Below, one piece after another: positions 1-10,695 of a DNA stretch of 64,000 nucleotides (position 1 is its first letter; every line of letters begins with the position of its first letter). A model generated the notes under the pieces. The model ran no database searches. It was given only the letters and a program-made list of their open reading frames with translations, and had not been told where the DNA came from. Origin of the DNA: Avipropionibacterium sp050157065 (GTDB lineage: Bacteria; Actinomycetota; Actinomycetes; Propionibacteriales; Propionibacteriaceae); NCBI GenBank assembly GCA_050157065.1, contig CP189573.1. One strand, 5' to 3'. Made by a program: the position numbers and the translations under genes.

Positions 1-1466
1 CCGCCGGCGGCCGACATCAAACCGAGCACGATCAGCGGGATCGTCATGGTCAGTGGCGACTCGTGCGGGTGGACGTCGTCGGCCCAGCGCTTCTTGCCGA
101 GGAAGGTCATCAACATCATCCGGGTCATGTAGAAGCCGGTGACGCCGGCACCGACCATCGCCAGAATGCCCACCATCAGGTTGTGCTCGAAGGCGGCCTC
201 GATGATGTGGTCCTTGGAGTAGAACCCGGACAGGAACGGGAAGCCGATGATCGCCAGGTAGCCGAGGGCGAAGGTGACGAAGGTGATCGGCATCGCGCGC
301 GCCAGTGCCCCGTACCGCCGCATGTTCACGTCGTCGTTCATCCCGTGCATCACCGAACCGGCACCGAGGAACATGTTGGCCTTGAAGAAGCCGTGGGTGA
401 TCAGGTGGAAGATCGCGAACGCGTAGCCGGCCGGGCCGATGCCCGCGGCGAGCATCATGTAGCCGATCTGCGACATGGTCGACCCGGCCAGGGCCTTCTT
501 GATGTCGTCCTTGGCGCAACCGATCCAGGCGCCGGCGAGCAGGGTCAGCGCACCGATGATCACGACCGCGGTGGAGGCGAACTCGGTCTGCCCGTACACC
601 GCGTGGGAGCGGGTGACCAGGTAGACGCCGGCGGTGACCATGGTCGCGGCGTGGATCAGCGCCGAAACCGGGGTCGGGCCCTCCATGGCGTCCAGCAGCC
701 AGGACTGCAGCGGCAGCTGTGCCGACTTGCCGCAGGCACCGAGCAGCAACAGCAGTCCCATCACGGTGGCGGTCGTGGGCTGCAGCTCGGCCGCGCCGGC
801 GTTCACGTCGACGAACGCGGACGACCCGAAGGAGGCCAACATCAACATGATGGCCAGTGCCATGCCCATGTCGCCGACGCGGTTGACCACAAACGCCTTC
901 TTGGCGGCGGTGGCCGCGCTCGGCCGGTCCTGCCAGAAGCCGATCAACAGGTACGAGGCGAGGCCGACGCCCTCCCAGCCGACGAACAGCACCAGGTAGT
1001 TGTCGGCGAGCACCAGCAGCAGCATCGCGGCGACGAACAGGTTCAAGAAGGCGAAGAAGCGCCGACGCCGTTCGTCGTGGGCCATGTAGCCGATCGAGTA
1101 GACGTGGATCAGCGAGCCGACGCCGGTGATCAACAGCACGAACAGGATGGACAGCTGGTCGACCTGCAGGCCGATCCCGATGCTCCAGTTGCCGCTGCCG
1201 AACCATTCGTACAGCGGGACGGCGACACTGCGCTCCTCGGCGGGGGCACCCAGCATGGTCACGAACAGCACGACGCCGAGCGCGAACGACGCGATCGGGG
1301 CCAACGTGCCGAGCAGGTGGCCCCAGGCGTCGCCGACGCGGCCGATGAGCAGCAGCACCGCGGCCGAGACCAGCGGGATGACGATCAACAGCCACGCCCA
1401 CGAGAACACGCCCGTGGCGGCGACCGGCTGGACGGTCTCCAGCAGGGTGGGGGTCAGGTGGTTCAC
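1..1466 (-). CDS. nuoL: NADH-quinone oxidoreductase subunit L (NuoL), 3' end outside the window
   Basis: Proton-pumping, antiporter-like membrane subunit of complex I. The gene starts with GTG (VNHLTPTLLETV) and reads through about 488 codons to the window edge, so the C-terminus is missing. The translation is a run of hydrophobic helices with family hallmarks: FVGWEGVGLASYLLIGFW, the lysine-containing CAKDDIKKALAGSTMSQIGYM and HLITHGFFKANMFLGAGS. E. coli NuoL is about 613 residues, so roughly a fifth is cut off. It is the last nuo gene visible; nuoM and nuoN should lie to the left. The start is 10 nt upstream of the nuoK stop side (nuoK ends at 1477), typical of this operon. Confidence 0.97.
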   Translation of the reverse strand, partial: MNHLTPTLLETVQPVAATGVFSWAWLLIVIPLVSAAVLLLIGRVGDAWGHLLGTLAPIASFALGVVLFVTMLGAPAEERSVAVPLYEWFGSGNWSIGIGLQVDQLSILFVLLITGVGSLIHVYSIGYMAHDERRRRFFAFLNLFVAAMLLLVLADNYLVLFVGWEGVGLASYLLIGFWQDRPSAATAAKKAFVVNRVGDMGMALAIMLMLASFGSSAFVDVNAGAAELQPTTATVMGLLLLLGACGKSAQLPLQSWLLDAMEGPTPVSALIHAATMVTAGVYLVTRSHAVYGQTEFASTAVVIIGALTLLAGAWIGCAKDDIKKALAGSTMSQIGYMMLAAGIGPAGYAFAIFHLITHGFFKANMFLGAGSVMHGMNDDVNMRRYGALARAMPITFVTFALGYLAIIGFPFLSGFYSKDHIIEAAFEHNLMVGILAMVGAGVTGFYMTRMMLMTFLGKKRWADDVHPHESPLTMTIPLIVLGLMSAAG

Positions 1467-1476
1467 GCTCGCTCCC

Positions 1477-1776
1477 TCAGAACTTCAACAGACTTGCGTC
1501 GTCGACCGAGGCCGAGCGGCGGGTACGGAAGATGGCGATGATGATCGCCAGGCCGACGACCACCTCGGCAGCAGCGACGACCATCACGAAGAACGCGAAC
1601 ACCTGGCCGTCGAGCTGGCCGTGGTGCCGGCTGAACGCGATCAGCGCCAGGTTGGCGGCGTTCAACATCAACTCGACGCACATGAAGGCGACGATCGCGT
1701 TGCGGCGCACGGTGAAGCCGACCGCGCCGATGGTGAACAACAGCGCCGACAGGATCAGGTAGTTGTCCGGGCTCAC
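1477..1776 (-). CDS. nuoK: NADH-quinone oxidoreductase subunit K (NuoK)
   Basis: Small membrane subunit of complex I in the proton-translocating arm. The 99-residue product has three hydrophobic segments and the conserved acidic positions in MCVELMLNAANLALIAF and VVAAAEVVVGLAI, which in this family line the proton channel. Its length matches the usual 100 residues. It starts with GTG, whose GTGA overlaps the nuoJ stop, so it is translationally coupled to nuoJ. Confidence 0.97.
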   Translation of the reverse strand: MSPDNYLILSALLFTIGAVGFTVRRNAIVAFMCVELMLNAANLALIAFSRHHGQLDGQVFAFFVMVVAAAEVVVGLAIIIAIFRTRRSASVDDASLLKF

Positions 1777-2579
1777 TGCTCGTCCTCCTGGTCGTCGTCG
1801 TTGGAGGTGATGGCCCGCAGCGTCTGCTGGGTGGCCTGGCTGAGCTCGCTCGAGTCGAGCACCTGGCCACGGGCCTTGAGCGTCGCCGACACCGAGGTCT
1901 CGGCCTGCGTACCGTCGGGCAGCAGCGCCGGGGTGTCGACCGCGTTGTGGCGGGCGAAGACACCCGGCGTCGGCAGCGGACCGGGGTGCTCCCCCTCCTT
2001 GGCGTAGCGGCGCATCCGCTCGGCGACCAGCACCTTCTGGGTCTTCTTCTCACCGAGCCGTTCGCGGAACGCCAGCACCATGGCACCCAGCGCCGCAGTG
2101 ATCAACAGCGCGGAGGTGAGCTCGAAGGCGAAGACGTACCGGTGGAAGATCAACCCGGCCAGGCCCTGCACGTTGCCGCCGTAGGCCCCGTTCGCCTCCT
2201 CGAGCCCGATGCTCGGGCTGGTGGCGGCGTTGCCGACCGCGAGGATCAGCAGCGCGGCGAAGGCGAGACCGGCCACGACGGCCAGCGGCCGCTGACCGCG
2301 GATGGTCTCGACCATCGAGTCCTTCATGTCGACGCCGACGAGCATGACGACGAACAGGAACAACATCAAGATGGCGCCGGTGTAGACGATGATCTGCACC
2401 GCGAACAGGAACGGCGCGTCCAGCGCGGCGTACTGCACGGCGAGGCAGATCATCACCACGGCGAGGCTGAGGGCGGAGTGGACGGGCTTGCGCGAGGCGA
2501 CCATCGCGATGGCGGCCAGCACCATCACCGGTGCCAGCAACCAGAACGCCACGTCGGCGCCGGTGACCATGGCGATCAC
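1773..2579 (-). CDS. nuoJ: NADH-quinone oxidoreductase subunit J (NuoJ) with long C-terminal tail
   Basis: Membrane subunit of complex I. Residues 1 to about 180 hold the five-helix NuoJ core, including the QIIVYTGAILMLFLFVVMLV segment that contains the family's pi-bulge helix. The protein is 268 residues, about 80 longer than E. coli NuoJ; the extra part is a charged, probably cytoplasmic tail ending in DDDQEDEQ, as is common in actinobacteria. The GTG start at 2579 overlaps the nuoI stop by four bases; an ATG three codons later (2570) is an alternative. Confidence 0.96.
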   Translation of the reverse strand: MIAMVTGADVAFWLLAPVMVLAAIAMVASRKPVHSALSLAVVMICLAVQYAALDAPFLFAVQIIVYTGAILMLFLFVVMLVGVDMKDSMVETIRGQRPLAVVAGLAFAALLILAVGNAATSPSIGLEEANGAYGGNVQGLAGLIFHRYVFAFELTSALLITAALGAMVLAFRERLGEKKTQKVLVAERMRRYAKEGEHPGPLPTPGVFARHNAVDTPALLPDGTQAETSVSATLKARGQVLDSSELSQATQQTLRAITSNDDDQEDEQ

Positions 2580-3220
2580 GCGTCGTCCCCCTTCTGCTGG
2601 GTGGGCGGCTCGTACTTGTCCGCCTTCTGGGTGGGGATGCCGAGGAAGTTCAGCTTGTAGCCCTGGTTGGGAACCGGGTTGGTGGCGGTGCCGACGGCAC
2701 CCGGGTTCTCCGGCGGCGTCATCTCCGGCAGCCCGAGGAAGTACTGCTGCTCGTCGTCACCCAGCCGGCGCGGGTGGGGCGGCTGTTCCATCCCGGGCAG
2801 CAGCGGCGCGAGCAGCCGGTCCTTGTCGTAGATCAGGTCGGCACGGTTGGTGTCGGCCAGCTCGAACTCGTTGGTCATCGTGAGCGCCCGGGTCGGGCAG
2901 GCCTCGACGCACAGTCCGCACAGGATGCACCGCAGGTAGTTGATCTGGTAGACGCGGCCGTACCGCTCGCCCGGGGAGTAGCGGTCCTCCTCGGTGTTCG
3001 AGGCGCCCTCCACGTAGATCGCGTCGGCCGGGCAGGCCCACGCGCACAGCTCACAGCCGACACACTTCTCCAGCCCGTCGGGCCAGCGGTTCAGCTGGTG
3101 CCGGCCGTGGAACCGGGGCGCGGTGACCCGTGCCTTGGCCGGGTACTCCGCGGTGATCGGCTTGCGGAACATCGTGGCGAAGGTGACACCGAACCCCGCC
3201 ACCGAATCCAGGAATCCCAT
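2576..3220 (-). CDS. nuoI: NADH-quinone oxidoreductase subunit I (NuoI), 2x[4Fe-4S] ferredoxin-like
   Basis: Peripheral-arm subunit that carries clusters N6a and N6b toward the quinone site. Two ferredoxin motifs are visible: CVGCELCAWACP at about residues 54-65 and CILCGLCVEACP at about 96-107, giving eight cysteine ligands. The 214-residue length is slightly above that of E. coli NuoI because of a C-terminal extension. The ATG overlaps the nuoH stop by one base (TGATG), indicating coupled translation. Confidence 0.97.
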   Translation of the reverse strand: MGFLDSVAGFGVTFATMFRKPITAEYPAKARVTAPRFHGRHQLNRWPDGLEKCVGCELCAWACPADAIYVEGASNTEEDRYSPGERYGRVYQINYLRCILCGLCVEACPTRALTMTNEFELADTNRADLIYDKDRLLAPLLPGMEQPPHPRRLGDDEQQYFLGLPEMTPPENPGAVGTATNPVPNQGYKLNFLGIPTQKADKYEPPTQQKGDDA

Positions 3221-4623
3221 CAGGACCCACTCTCCTCACGCTTGGGGTCGAGCGACTTGCGCCGGGAGCCGACCGCGACCTTGTCGTCGTCGTCGGCGTC
3301 GTCGTCAGCCTTGGCCTTCTCCGACCCGGTGGACTTGACGACCTTGGCCAGCTCGGGCAACTCCTGCCCCGGCATCGGTGGCACCGGATAACCGCCGGCG
3401 AACGCGTTGAAGCGTCGCGACTGCTTCCGGGACCGGGCCTTGGCCGCCTCGTCCTCCTCTTCCTGACGTCCGCGGAAGAACACCACCGCGAGGACCGCCA
3501 CGATGACCAGGCCGACCAGCACCATCGGCAGCGGGGTGACACCCTCCAGGGCGACCAGCCGCATCGAGGCCACGAAGACGATCCACGCCAGCGAGGCCGG
3601 GATCAGCACCTTCCAGCCGAGGTGCATCAGCTGGTCGTAGCGGACCCGGGGCAGGGTCCCGCGCAGCCAGATGAACAAGAAGATGCAGGCGCACACCTTG
3701 AGGAAGAACCAGAGCAGGCCCCACCAGCCCTGGTCCATGCCCGGGATCAGGTTGAACGGCAACGGTGCCCGGTAGCCACCGAGGAACATGGTGGTGGCCA
3801 GCGCCGACACGGTGATCATGTTCATGTACTCGGCCATGAAGAACATGGCGTACTTCATCGAGGTGTACTCGGTGCCGAAGCCGGCGACCAGCTCACCCTC
3901 GGCCTCGGGCATGTCGAACGGGGCGCGGTTGGTCTCGCCGACCATCGAGCACAGGTAGATCAGGAACGACGGCAGCAGCGTGACGGCGTACCAGATCGGG
4001 ATCTCCGGGCCGAAGAACAGCTTCACCGGGGCGGCTTGGGCCTCCACGATCTGCGAGGTCGACATCGAACCGGCGTGCAGGAAGACCGCGACCAGTGCCA
4101 GGCCCATCGCGATCTCGTACGAGATCACCTGGGCGGTGGAGCGGATGCCACCGAGCAGCGGGTACGTCGACCCCGACGACCAGCCGGCGAGCACGATGCC
4201 GTACGCGCCGACCGCAGCGATCGCGACGATGAACAGCACCGACACCGGGGTGTCGGCGACCTGCAGCTTGGTCTCGCCACCCCACGGCAGTGGCACCGTG
4301 CCGGCGAACGGGATCACCGAGAAGGCGGTGATCGCGGGCACCGCGATGATGAACGGGGCCAAGGTGTAGATCAGCTTGTCGGCGGCCTTCGGGGTGATGT
4401 CCTCCTTGAACATCAGCTTCATGCCGTCCGACAGTGACTGCAGCGCACCGAGCGGACCGTTCCAGATCGGGCCCCAACGGTGCTGCATCCGACCGACGAC
4501 CTGCCGCTCGAAGACGATCACGAACAGCGTCAGCACCAGCAACAGCACGAACGCGAAGACGGCCTTGAGCAGCACCAGCCACCACGGGTCGGAGCCGAGC
4601 AGGCTCACCTCGAGAGGGTTCAC
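3220..4623 (-). CDS. nuoH: NADH-quinone oxidoreductase subunit H (NuoH)
   Basis: Membrane subunit of complex I that forms much of the quinone chamber. I chose the GTG at 4623 (VNPLEVSLLGSDPWW) because its GTGA overlaps the nuoG stop; the open frame extends 53 codons further upstream but that part is nuoG coding in another frame. The 467-residue product carries NuoH landmarks such as RMQHRWGPIWNGPLGALQSL, GETNRAPFDMPEAEGELVAG and TEYTSMKYAMFFMAEY. A hydrophilic tail of roughly 70 residues (acidic, then basic) follows the last helix and is longer than in E. coli. Confidence 0.97.
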   Translation of the reverse strand: MNPLEVSLLGSDPWWLVLLKAVFAFVLLLVLTLFVIVFERQVVGRMQHRWGPIWNGPLGALQSLSDGMKLMFKEDITPKAADKLIYTLAPFIIAVPAITAFSVIPFAGTVPLPWGGETKLQVADTPVSVLFIVAIAAVGAYGIVLAGWSSGSTYPLLGGIRSTAQVISYEIAMGLALVAVFLHAGSMSTSQIVEAQAAPVKLFFGPEIPIWYAVTLLPSFLIYLCSMVGETNRAPFDMPEAEGELVAGFGTEYTSMKYAMFFMAEYMNMITVSALATTMFLGGYRAPLPFNLIPGMDQGWWGLLWFFLKVCACIFLFIWLRGTLPRVRYDQLMHLGWKVLIPASLAWIVFVASMRLVALEGVTPLPMVLVGLVIVAVLAVVFFRGRQEEEDEAAKARSRKQSRRFNAFAGGYPVPPMPGQELPELAKVVKSTGSEKAKADDDADDDDKVAVGSRRKSLDPKREESGS

Positions 4624-7118
4624 CGCTGGTCCCCTTCCTGGGTCACGGATCGCAGGTCCTCGATCGCACCGGGCGGCGGCTCCTCGGTCCGGCCCGCTCC
4701 GGCACGGAGCTCGACCGGGCTGCCGGAGCCGGCGACGAGCACCTCGGTGACCGAGTGGCCGGGCGCATTCGTCGGGAGCCACACCACGCCGTCGACCATG
4801 CCGGGCACGACCTCCGCGGGCAACTCCAACTCGCCGTTCGCCGTCGACACCTTGACCAGATCGACACCGACGCCCAGGTCACCGTACGTCCTCGGCGACA
4901 GCCGCGCGACCGGACGCCGGGCCGTACCCATCAGGGCGGGCTCGTGGTCGTTGCCGCGGGAGGCGTCGAGCATGGTGCGCCAGGTCGCGAGGGTGACCTC
5001 ACCGCCGGTCGACCGGCCGCTCGACCCGTCGGCCTGGGTGGTCGGGGCCGCGGCCCGGTTGCCGTCCCAGACGCCGAGCTCGGTCAACTCGCGGGCGGCG
5101 GCGGCCGGGGTGCGGACGCCGAGCCGGCTGCCGAAGGCGTCGGCCAGGGCGGCCAGCACCCGCAGGTCGTTCATCGTCGTCTTGTCGGGCAGCACGGCGT
5201 CGAACGGACGCTCACGCCCCTCCCAGTTCACGAAGGTGCCGGCCTGCTGCTCCACCGTCGCGATCGGGAACACCACGTCGGCGCGTTCGGTGACGTCGGA
5301 GGCGCGGGCCTCCAACGAGACCACGAAGGAGGCGTTCTCCAGGCCCTCCCGCACGGCGTGCGGGTCGGCGAAGTCGCCGGGCTCGACGCCGGCGACGACG
5401 AGCGCGAACCGGCCCTCGGCCGCGCGGGCGAGCATCTGCGTCGCGTCCAACCCCGGTCCGGTCGGCAGCGAGTCGACGCCCCAGGTGGTCTGGGTGTCGA
5501 TCCGGGCCGCCTGGTCGTCGGTGGTGCGGCCACCGGGCAGCAGGTTCGGCAGGCAGCCGGCCTCGACCGCACCGCGGTCGCCGGCCCGACGCGGCACCCA
5601 GGCCAGCCGGGCACCGGTCCGCCCGGCCAGCTCGAGCACCGCGGTCAGCGTGCCGGGTGAGGTGGCGGCGCGCTCGCCGACCAGGATCACCGCGTCGCCG
5701 TCGAGCACGACCTCGTCGGGCAGGGCGGCCAGTGCGGCCGCCTCGGCGCCGGGACGGGTCGGCACCAAGATGGTGCCGGCCTTGGTGGCGCCGTAGCTGA
5801 GGTACGGGGCGACGGTCCAGCTGGGCAGCTTCCGCTTGCGGTTGGCCTTGCGGAGCCGCAGGAAGATCGTGCCGGCCTCGTCCTCGGGCTCCAGGCTCAC
5901 CAGCAGCACACCGGAGGCGGCCTCCAGGTCGGCGTAGCTGACCCCCAGCCCGGTGCCGGCGACCGCGTGGGCCAGAAACTCGGCCTCCTCGGCCGACGAC
6001 GGCCGGGATCGGAAGTCGATCGAGTTGGTGCCCAGCACCGTACGGGCGAACTTGCCGTACCCGTACGCGTTCTCCAGGGTCAGTCGACCACCGGTCAGCA
6101 CGCCGACGTCGGTGCCGGCGCGCTGCAGCCCAGCCACCGCGACGTCGATCGCCTCGGGCCAGGAGGCCGGGCGGAGCACGCCCGGCTCACCGGCGGCCGT
6201 CGCGGCCTCGCGGACCAGCGGGGTGGTGAGCCGGTCGTCACCGCGGGTGGAGCGGAACGCGAACCGGTCGCGGTCGGTGATCCACTCCTCGTTGACCGCC
6301 GGGTCGTCGCCCGACATCCGCCGCATCACGCGACCACGTCGGTGGTCGACGCGGATCGCGGCGCCACAGGCGTCGTGCTCGCCGACGGCTGGGGTCGACA
6401 CCAGGTCGAACGGCCGCGAGCGGAACCGGTACTCGGCGCTGGTGAGCGCCCCGACCGGGCAGATCTGGATGGTGTTGCCCGAGAAGTACGACTGGAACGG
6501 CTGCCGCTCGTAGATCGCGACCTGCTGCAGCGCGCCACGCTCGGCGAGCGCGATGAACGGGTCACCGGCGATCTGCTCGGAGAACCGGGTGCAGCGGGCG
6601 CACAAGATGCAGCGCTCCCGGTCGAGCAGCACCTGGGAGGAGATGTTGAGCGGCTTCGGGTAGGTCCGCTTGACGCCCTCGTAGCGGGTCTCGCCGCGAC
6701 CGTTCGACATCGCCTGGTTCTGCAGCGGGCACTCGCCGCCCTTGTCGCAGATCGGGCAGTCGAGCGGGTGGTTGATCAGCAGGAACTCCATCTGCCCCCA
6801 CTGCGCCTTGTCAGCGACCGGGGAGGTGAGCTGGGTGCTGACGTTCATCCCCGGCATCAGCTCGAGGGTGCACGAGGCCTGCGGCTTCGGCATCGGGCGG
6901 CCGCGGCCGTCGTCGGTCACCTCGACCATGCACTGCCGGCAGGCGCCGGCCGGGTCGAGCAGCGGGTGGTCGCAGAACCGCGGGATGGCGATGCCCATCG
7001 CCTCCGCGGCCCGGATCACCAGCGTCCCCTTGGGCACCGACACCTCGACGCCGTCGATGGTCCCGGTGACCATCTCGACCGCGGGGGTGACCTCGGTGCC
7101 CTTCTCCGTCGCCGTCAT
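4620..7118 (-). CDS. nuoG: NADH-quinone oxidoreductase subunit G (NuoG)
   Basis: Iron-sulfur subunit of the peripheral arm, 832 residues from the ATG at 7118, which overlaps the nuoF stop (ATGA). The N-terminus holds the [2Fe-2S] domain (FCDHPLLDPAGACRQCMVEV, then CTLEL). Next come the His-ligated cluster HPLDCPICDKGGECPLQNQ and the 4Fe-4S set CILCARCTRF with CPVGALT. The remaining roughly 600 residues form the molybdopterin-oxidoreductase-like fold, which in complex I has no cofactor. A 21-codon upstream extension of the frame overlaps nuoF and is not needed. Confidence 0.97.
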   Translation of the reverse strand: MTATEKGTEVTPAVEMVTGTIDGVEVSVPKGTLVIRAAEAMGIAIPRFCDHPLLDPAGACRQCMVEVTDDGRGRPMPKPQASCTLELMPGMNVSTQLTSPVADKAQWGQMEFLLINHPLDCPICDKGGECPLQNQAMSNGRGETRYEGVKRTYPKPLNISSQVLLDRERCILCARCTRFSEQIAGDPFIALAERGALQQVAIYERQPFQSYFSGNTIQICPVGALTSAEYRFRSRPFDLVSTPAVGEHDACGAAIRVDHRRGRVMRRMSGDDPAVNEEWITDRDRFAFRSTRGDDRLTTPLVREAATAAGEPGVLRPASWPEAIDVAVAGLQRAGTDVGVLTGGRLTLENAYGYGKFARTVLGTNSIDFRSRPSSAEEAEFLAHAVAGTGLGVSYADLEAASGVLLVSLEPEDEAGTIFLRLRKANRKRKLPSWTVAPYLSYGATKAGTILVPTRPGAEAAALAALPDEVVLDGDAVILVGERAATSPGTLTAVLELAGRTGARLAWVPRRAGDRGAVEAGCLPNLLPGGRTTDDQAARIDTQTTWGVDSLPTGPGLDATQMLARAAEGRFALVVAGVEPGDFADPHAVREGLENASFVVSLEARASDVTERADVVFPIATVEQQAGTFVNWEGRERPFDAVLPDKTTMNDLRVLAALADAFGSRLGVRTPAAAARELTELGVWDGNRAAAPTTQADGSSGRSTGGEVTLATWRTMLDASRGNDHEPALMGTARRPVARLSPRTYGDLGVGVDLVKVSTANGELELPAEVVPGMVDGVVWLPTNAPGHSVTEVLVAGSGSPVELRAGAGRTEEPPPGAIEDLRSVTQEGDQR

Positions 7119-8461
7119 GCGGGGGCCCCTTCCGTGGCGCGCGTGAACAGGGCGCTCTTCTCGTACGGGAACAGCTCCCACGCGGGCGTGTGGTAGCCGT
7201 CCTCGAACTCGGAGCGGAAGTACTTGATGGCCGAGGTCACGGCCGCCACGGCACCGTCGGCGAGGGCACAGAACGAGCGGCCGCCGATGTTCTCCGACAG
7301 GTCGAGCAGCTTCTCGATGTCACCTTCGACCCCTTCACCGGCCTCCAGCCGCATCAGGATCTGCACCAGCCACCAGGTGCCCTCACGGCACGGGGTGCAC
7401 TTGCCGCACGACTCGTGCTTGTAGAACTCGACCCAGCGCAGCGTGGTGCGGACCACCGAGGTGGTCTCGTCGAAGCACTGCAGCGCCTTGGTGCCGAGCA
7501 TCGAGCCGGCACCGGCCATGCCCTCGTAGTCGAGCGGCAGGTCGAGGTGTTCGTCGGTCAGGATCGGGGTGGACGAGCCGCCCGGGGTCCAGAACTTCAG
7601 CTGGTGTCCCTCGCGGATGCCGCCGGACAGCTTCAGCAGTTCCCGCAACGTGATCCCGAGCGGCGCCTCGAACTGCCCGGGACGGTTCACGTGCCCCGAC
7701 AGCGAGTAGAGGGTCATCCCCTTGGACTTCTCGGTGCCCATCAGGTTGAACCAGTCCTTGCCGTTCTCCACGATGCACGGCACCGAGGCGATCGACTCGA
7801 CGTTGTTGATCACCGTCGGGGACGCGTACAACCCTGCCACCGCAGGGAACGGGGGACGCAGCCGCGGTTGGCCACGGCGTCCCTCGAGCGAGTCGAGCAG
7901 GGCGGTCTCCTCGCCGCAGATGTAGGCCCCGGCGCCGACATGGATGACCAGGTCGAGGTCGACCCCGGTGCCCTGGATGTTGCGGCCCAGGTAGCCGGCG
8001 CTGTACGCCTCCCGCACGGCCTGCTGCAGCCGACGGGCCACGTGCAGCACCTCACCGCGGACGTAGATGAACGCGAACTTCGCACCGATCGCGTACGAGG
8101 AGATGATCGCACCCTCGACGAGGGTGTGCGGCGAGGCCATCATCAACGGGATGTCCTTGCAGGTCCCCGGCTCGGACTCGTCGGCGTTGATCACCAGGTA
8201 CGTCGGGTTCGGGTTGTCCTTCGGCACGAAGGACCACTTCATCCCGGTCGGGAAGCCGGCACCGCCACGGCCACGCAGCCCGGCATCCTTCACCAGCGCG
8301 GTGATCTCGTCGGGCGTCATCCGCAGCGCCTTGCGCAGCGCGTTGTAGCCGCCGACCCGCTCGTAGTTGGTGAGCTTCCAGGCACGCTCGTCGGCCCAGT
8401 TGCGGCTGAGCACCGGTGTCAGGGTGTCCACCGCCGCGGTGGTCACGTTCTCCTCGGTCAC
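7115..8461 (-). CDS. nuoF: NADH-quinone oxidoreductase subunit F (NuoF), NADH/FMN-binding
   Basis: Catalytic subunit that binds NADH and FMN and carries the N3 [4Fe-4S] cluster. The glycine-rich nucleotide site GLRGRGGAGFPTGMKW is at about residues 62-77. The cluster motif ESCGKCTPCREGTWWL is near residue 350, and the fourth cysteine is in GGRSFCALADGA. Length (448 residues) is standard. The GTG start overlaps the nuoE stop by four bases. Confidence 0.98.
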   Translation of the reverse strand: MTEENVTTAAVDTLTPVLSRNWADERAWKLTNYERVGGYNALRKALRMTPDEITALVKDAGLRGRGGAGFPTGMKWSFVPKDNPNPTYLVINADESEPGTCKDIPLMMASPHTLVEGAIISSYAIGAKFAFIYVRGEVLHVARRLQQAVREAYSAGYLGRNIQGTGVDLDLVIHVGAGAYICGEETALLDSLEGRRGQPRLRPPFPAVAGLYASPTVINNVESIASVPCIVENGKDWFNLMGTEKSKGMTLYSLSGHVNRPGQFEAPLGITLRELLKLSGGIREGHQLKFWTPGGSSTPILTDEHLDLPLDYEGMAGAGSMLGTKALQCFDETTSVVRTTLRWVEFYKHESCGKCTPCREGTWWLVQILMRLEAGEGVEGDIEKLLDLSENIGGRSFCALADGAVAAVTSAIKYFRSEFEDGYHTPAWELFPYEKSALFTRATEGAPA

Positions 8462-9323
8462 TGCCCCTCCCCCTTCGCGTCGGAGTCAGCTTCGGCCGGC
8501 GCCGGCACCTCTGGTGCCCGCCAACCCTTTTCGTGGGCGATCTGCAGTCCCAGTTGGGAGGCCGTCCCCGAGGTCGGCCCCTCGTCGGCGCGGCCGTCGG
8601 GGAAGCCGGCCAGCACCCGTTCGGCCTCGCGCCAGCTGGAGATCCGGGCGCCGCGGGTTGCGGTGACCTGCTCGCCGGCGCGCAACTTGTCGACGACCTC
8701 GCGGGCCGACTCGGGGGTCATCTGGTCGAAGAACTCCCAGTTGACCATCATCACCGGCGCGTAGTCGCAGGCCGCGTTGCACTCGATGTGCTCGAGGGTG
8801 ATCTTGCCGTCGGCGGTGGTCTCGTCGTTGCCGACGTCCAGGTGGCCCTGCAGGTCGGCGAGGATCTGGTCGCCACCCATCACCGCACACAGGGCGGTGG
8901 TGCAGACCCCGACGTGGTGTTCGCCGACCGGCTTGCGCTTGTACATGGTGTAGAACGTCGCCACACCGTTCACGTCGGCGGTGGTGATGTCGAGGACCCG
9001 GGCACAGGCCTCGATGCCGGCCGGGGTGACCCGCCCCTCGACACTCTGCACCAGGTGCAGCATCGGCAACAGGGCCGACCGCGGCTGTGGGTAGCGGGCG
9101 GCGATCTGCCGCAGCTCCTCGATGGTCTCCTCGCCGATCGCGGTGGTCTGGTCGCCGGTGAAGTCGACGCCGCCGGAGTCGGCGAAGTGGCTCGGGAAGT
9201 GGTGGCCCTTGCCACCCTCGGCGTGGGTCTCGGCGACGGCGGTCGCCGGGACCTTCTCCGCGGCCTCGGTGGCCTCCACCTTGGCCTTGGTCACCGCAGC
9301 GTCGCTGCGCCGATCGTCCGGGC

Positions 9324-9327
<4 letters not shown>
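8458..9327 (-). CDS. nuoE: NADH-quinone oxidoreductase subunit E (NuoE)
   Basis: Thioredoxin-like [2Fe-2S] subunit (cluster N1a) that pairs with NuoF. The cluster ligands appear as CTTALC and CNAAC (a C-x4-C ... C-x3-C pattern). At 289 residues it is about 120 longer than E. coli NuoE. The excess is a charged N-terminal segment of about 55 residues and an Ala/Glu-rich C-terminal tail. ATG start, overlapping the nuoD stop (ATGA). Confidence 0.96.
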
Positions 9328-10694
<1,367 letters not shown>

Positions 10695-10695
10695 G

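Noticed and set aside
63..1541. Long open frame on the plus strand opposite nuoL (492 codons), and similar long antisense frames across the nuo operon
   Set aside because: These are high-GC shadows of real genes on the other strand; their translations are Arg/Gly/His-rich without domains, and the minus-strand genes match complex I subunits throughout.
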